This document shows positions 12,791-14,645 of a stretch of DNA of 14,645 nucleotides, one piece after another. The number at the start of each line of letters is the position of its first letter. Within the stretch, counting starts at the first letter, position 1. The DNA comes from DATAVB01 sp040414495 (GTDB lineage Bacteria; Actinomycetota; Actinomycetes; Mycobacteriales; QHCD01), in contig JBEDUI010000117.1 of NCBI GenBank assembly GCA_040414495.1, positions 1-14,645 on the forward strand, written 5' to 3'. Below the pieces are notes generated by a model, which had not been told where the DNA came from, did not search any database, and saw nothing but the letters and a program-made list of their open reading frames with translations. A program made the translations under genes and the position numbers.

Positions 12791-13405
12791 TTGAGCAGAA
12801 GGTTTACTTTGCCGTGCCCGCATGTCATGGCAGCGTTCATCGTAGGTGTGGCCGCGGTATTGTCCGGCTGCGGAAGCGCGAGTACGCATGCCGCTGGCCA
12901 CCCGGCGAAGGCCGCGCACGAATCCAGCGCGGTCGCGTCGAGCGCGCCGGCTGTTACGGCGGCCTCTGAGTCGGCGTCTGAGTCGGCTTCCGAGTCGGCT
13001 TCCGAGTCGGCTTCGCCGATCAGTTCGGCGCCGAGCGCCACACCGACGCCGACGCATCGGGTCGTACCGACGCACACCGAGGCGCCGCGTCCCACGGTCG
13101 CCGCTGCGCCAACCCGCGCGGTTGCGCCGACTACCGTCGCGCCAACCCATACGGTTGCACCGCCCGCGCCGACAACTCACGCGGTGCCGGTTGCGCCCAC
13201 GAAAGCCGCGCCGCCCAGCACAACGGCGGCCAGCAATTGTGATCCCTCCTATCCGGACACCTGTTTGCACGACGGCATAGGCGATTACGACTGCGCCGGC
13301 GGCTCTGGAAACGGGCCAAACTATGTCCATGGCCCGATCAAGGTGCTGCCACCGGATCCGTTTGGTCTCGATAGCGACCACGACGGCATCGGCTGCGAAA
13401 GCTGA
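12791..13405 (+). CDS. Secreted lipoprotein with Ser/Glu repeat, Pro/Thr/Ala stalk and Excalibur-like Ca-binding end
   Basis: This 204-residue exported protein has a lipobox VLSGC with lipidated C27 after a hydrophobic segment MAAFIVGVAAVLSG and an Arg-Arg near the N-terminus, so it should be anchored to the outer face of the membrane. Residues 60-75 are four ESAS repeats, followed by a Pro/Thr/Ala-rich stalk (about 77-147, with repeated APT/VAPT) suited to crossing the cell wall. The C-terminal domain (149-204) has four cysteines (C150, C158, C168, C202) and ends in DSDHDGIGCE, the DxDxDGxxCE motif of Excalibur calcium-binding domains. The TTG at 12791 is preferred because it supplies the RR n-region and has a G-run upstream; the ATG at 12827 would give a very short signal. 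Function is unknown, probably a surface calcium-dependent role. Confidence 0.8.
   Translation: MSRRFTLPCPHVMAAFIVGVAAVLSGCGSASTHAAGHPAKAAHESSAVASSAPAVTAASESASESASESASESASPISSAPSATPTPTHRVVPTHTEAPRPTVAAAPTRAVAPTTVAPTHTVAPPAPTTHAVPVAPTKAAPPSTTAASNCDPSYPDTCLHDGIGDYDCAGGSGNGPNYVHGPIKVLPPDPFGLDSDHDGIGCES
12968..13015 (+). repeat. Tandem 12-bp repeat (4 copies) within the lipoprotein gene
   Basis: Four units of GAGTCGGCKTCN start at 12968, 12980, 12992 and 13004; copies two and three are identical. Each encodes Glu-Ser-Ala-Ser in frame, so copy-number change would not disrupt the reading frame. Confidence 0.9.
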
Positions 13406-13461
13406 TTGTCTGTCGGGACTAGCGTGTGTTTCTCAAATCCTGGCAGCAGTGATCGCTGTAG

Positions 13462-13557
13462 GGGCTGCGGTGGTCCGGCGGCTACGTGGTGATCACGCCG
13501 CCCAACCGCGAGGGCGTTAGCTGGTACGTGGTTCCGCGCCCGCGATTGGGCCACTAG
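13462..13557 (+). pseudogene. Orphan coding-like fragment (31 codons)
   Basis: Between TAG (13459-13461) and TAG (13555-13557) this frame reads GLRWSGGYVVITPPNREG followed by VSWYVVPRPRLGH. By hand count 28 of 31 codons end in G or C, as in the neighbouring genes, and the composition is protein-like. No start codon with a ribosome site is present. In another frame just upstream, ILAAVIAVGAAVV looks like a membrane segment, so a frameshifted small membrane-protein gene is possible. I recognise no family. Confidence 0.3.
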
Positions 13558-13637
13558 TCGTTTGTAGCGACGCTCGGTCGAAAGCACACCGCGTATACCG
13601 CGCACCTGGCGTCCACTGAGGATTATCTGCGACTGTC

Positions 13638-13667
13638 GGTCCTGGTCCTGGTCCTGGTCCTGGTCCT
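13638..13667 (+). repeat. Hexanucleotide microsatellite GGTCCT x5
   Basis: Five exact GGTCCT units run from 13638 to 13667 and are followed by GGGCC. It lies in non-coding DNA, so copy number may vary between strains. Confidence 0.9.
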
Positions 13668-13703
13668 GGGCCGTGCCTGTGCGCGGGCCTGGATCAGACC
13701 CGG

Positions 13704-13720
13704 CCCGCCGTGTCGGCGGG
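13704..13720 (+). terminator. Compact GC hairpin in the gene-free interval
   Basis: CCCGCCG (13704-13710) and CGGCGGG (13714-13720) form a 7-bp stem with a 3-base loop. It is about 300 bases after the lipoprotein stop, with no T-run, so a terminator role is only possible. Confidence 0.3.
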
Positions 13721-13810
13721 CAGATCGTTCACGGACACGCCGAAACCCCGCACTCAGCTCGGGCAAGGCGAGCTCAGTTACCGCCGGGCTGAGATTTATC
13801 GGCGGGCAGC

Positions 13811-13893
13811 CCAAATTCGGCACCGAAATTGCGCACGCCCGGACATCCTCGGCGCCGGGCGCGCCAAATTTGGCACCGCGAGTGCGCAACCCC
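13811..13893. repeat. Two diverged 30-base direct repeats beside the HNH gene
   Basis: The units at 13811-13840 and 13864-13893 share CCAAATTNGGCACCG and then NTGCGCA, with 53-bp periodicity and six mismatches over 30 bases. The second contains the perfect palindrome GCCAAATTTGGC (13863-13874). The unit between them includes a GGCGC/GCGCC hairpin (13851-13865). They lie 27 bases beyond the HNH stop and may form part of its 3' terminator or a dispersed repeat. Confidence 0.6.
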
Positions 13894-13919
13894 GCGCCGG
13901 CCCTCCCTCTCGGTGCGGG

Positions 13920-14645
13920 TTATCCGCTGGGGAGTCCGGGTTGGTCGTGCATGGTGTTTCGCCGCGGTTGCTGCTGCGGATCGATGATGGGTGGTGGGAT
14001 GACGTGCGGAATCCCGTCGAGAAAGGTGATCTGCCAGCCCTTGTGGTGGACGATCCAATGATGGCGATGGCACAGCAGGACCAGATTCTGCAGTGATGTC
14101 GGTCCGCGGTCTGTCCAGTGTTTTACGTGATGTGTCTGGCACCAGGCGGCGGGGGCGGTGCAGCCGGGATGTACGCAGCCGATGTCGCGGGCGACGACGG
14201 CGCGGCGGATGGCTGGTGGGATGGTGCGGGTGGCTCGGCCGATATCGAGTGGCTCGCTCTGCGATCCGAGCAGGATCGGAATGATCGATGCGTCGCAGGC
14301 GATGCGGCGGGCGGCTTCGGCGGTGATGGCGGCTCCGGTGCCGAGGATTCCGGTGCCGGGACGCCGCAACGGTGTGTTGTCAGAGTGCTTGCTGCGTAGG
14401 TCATCCAGCGCGATCGTCACCGTGACTTGCGGTTTCTCCCCGCCGACGGCGGGCAGTTCGCCGCCCTCCGCTGCCCGACGGCATAACTCGACGAGGGCGT
14501 CGGCCATGCGCCGGCTGCCGGATCGGGTGTCGGGCTTGCCGTCCACGGCCGGTTCTGGTTGGGCGAGCGCCCCGAGGGCGGCTCGGACGGTGGCGGAGGC
14601 TTCGGAATCGAGCCTGCCGCGTATGTAATCCATGCCGCCGACATC
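13920..14645 (-). CDS. DUF222/13E12-family HNH endonuclease, C-terminal part (5' end outside window)
   Basis: The frame is open to the window edge (DVGG precedes the ATG at 14633), so the N-terminus lies beyond 14645. The 241 visible residues cover the end of a DUF222 region (LDSEASATVRAALGALAQPE, then RSGSRRMADALVELCRRA) and a complete HNH nuclease. In residue numbers from the Met at 14633, the zinc/HNH part has C153 and C158 in GCVHPGC, C165, the catalytic His pair H168-H169 in CQTHHVKHW, N183 in SLQNLVLLC, C188, and H191/H192. This architecture is the 13E12 repeat family, present in many copies in actinobacterial genomes and often a site of recombination or insertion. The cut target is unknown. 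The Pro/Gln-rich tail (PPPIIDPQQQPRRN) is variable in the family. Confidence 0.92.
   Translation of the reverse strand, partial: DVGGMDYIRGRLDSEASATVRAALGALAQPEPAVDGKPDTRSGSRRMADALVELCRRAAEGGELPAVGGEKPQVTVTIALDDLRSKHSDNTPLRRPGTGILGTGAAITAEAARRIACDASIIPILLGSQSEPLDIGRATRTIPPAIRRAVVARDIGCVHPGCTAPAAWCQTHHVKHWTDRGPTSLQNLVLLCHRHHWIVHHKGWQITFLDGIPHVIPPPIIDPQQQPRRNTMHDQPGLPSG

Larger units (their letters stand above)
13406..13919. other. Gene-free interval with repeats and short hairpins
   Basis: I see no convincing complete gene in these 514 bases. The interval holds a short coding-like scrap (13462-13557), a hexanucleotide array (13638-13667), a 7-bp hairpin (13704-13720), a 6-bp inverted repeat AGCTCG/CGAGCT (13756-13774), interleaved complements near 13781-13812, and two diverged 30-base direct repeats (13811-13840, 13864-13893). 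Frames that remain open here are repeat-driven, for example poly Arg-Thr from the hexamer. Confidence 0.6.

Noticed and set aside
12968..13015. Repeat array considered as CRISPR
   Set aside because: The units are 12 bp, directly abutting without spacers, and encode an in-frame Ser/Glu tract.
13781..13812. Possible H-type pseudoknot (CCGCC/GGCGG crossing GGGCTG/CAGCCC)
   Set aside because: The complements are only 5-6 bases in very GC-rich DNA and no transcript or gene context supports it; too likely to be chance.
13623..13889. 88-codon minus-strand frame in the gene-free interval
   Set aside because: Its end is Arg-Thr repeats encoded by the GGTCCT microsatellite and the rest comes from the diverged repeats; there is no ribosome site or homology.
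1..14645. tRNA, rRNA, insertion sequence or transposase genes
   Set aside because: No cloverleaf, rRNA stretch, transposase motif or terminal inverted repeats with target duplication were seen on either strand by eye.

Overview
The window is high-GC DNA with strong G/C preference at third codon positions, dense gene packing on both strands, several GTG/TTG starts and some apparently leaderless starts. A decayed mycothiol S-conjugate amidase (mca) gene and a DUF222/13E12-type HNH endonuclease gene both point to a mycothiol-producing actinomycete. The genus cannot be resolved from this sequence alone. The region looks like accessory chromosome: small metabolic genes, each paired with its own regulator, and no housekeeping or ribosomal genes.

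Layout: (1) 1-2328, plus strand: the 3' end of an aldo/keto reductase with a hairpin terminator, a membrane-anchored YdcF/DUF218 protein, and a zinc-free quinone-oxidoreductase-like dehydrogenase. (2) 2413-3437, plus: a 13-codon leader ORF whose stop overlaps the start of a SigG-type ECF sigma factor carrying a C-terminal SnoaL-like domain. (3) 3448-6836: an AraC regulator (minus) divergent from a phytanoyl-CoA-dioxygenase-family gene and a GH36/GH27-type glycosidase (plus), probably one sugar- or glycoside-related unit. (4) 6888-7330: a small SnoaL-like gene whose Shine-Dalgarno lies in one arm of a perfect 11-bp inverted repeat, followed by a strong terminator hairpin. (5) 7313-9383: a broken mca gene (internal deletion, nonsense codon, frameshift) behind a TetR regulator, which is divergent from a short-chain dehydrogenase. 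The shared promoter region carries two copies of GGAGG-N4-CCTCC nested in a 45-bp dyad. (6) 9396-11551: a DUF1275 membrane protein and a LysR regulator (minus), the latter divergent from a second SnoaL-like gene. A 21-bp palindrome overlaps the LysR start codon. (7) 11552-12644: a SAM methyltransferase (minus) divergent from a small secreted protein. (8) 12791-13405: a lipoprotein with an in-frame 4x12-bp repeat and a C-terminal Excalibur-like Ca-binding motif. (9) 13406-13919: gene-free DNA with a hexanucleotide repeat, short hairpins, diverged direct repeats and one coding-like scrap. (10) 13920-14645, minus: the 3' part of the DUF222/HNH gene, running off the window.

The recurring theme is regulator-plus-target pairs (ECF sigma, AraC/PhyH-glycosidase, TetR/SDR, LysR/SnoaL) with legible cis-acting signals. 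No complete novel defence or mobile system is visible. The most noteworthy items are the cis-regulatory structures (SD-sequestering hairpin, twin operators, leader ORF coupled to the sigma factor), the AraC-PhyH-glycosidase cluster and the decayed mca gene.
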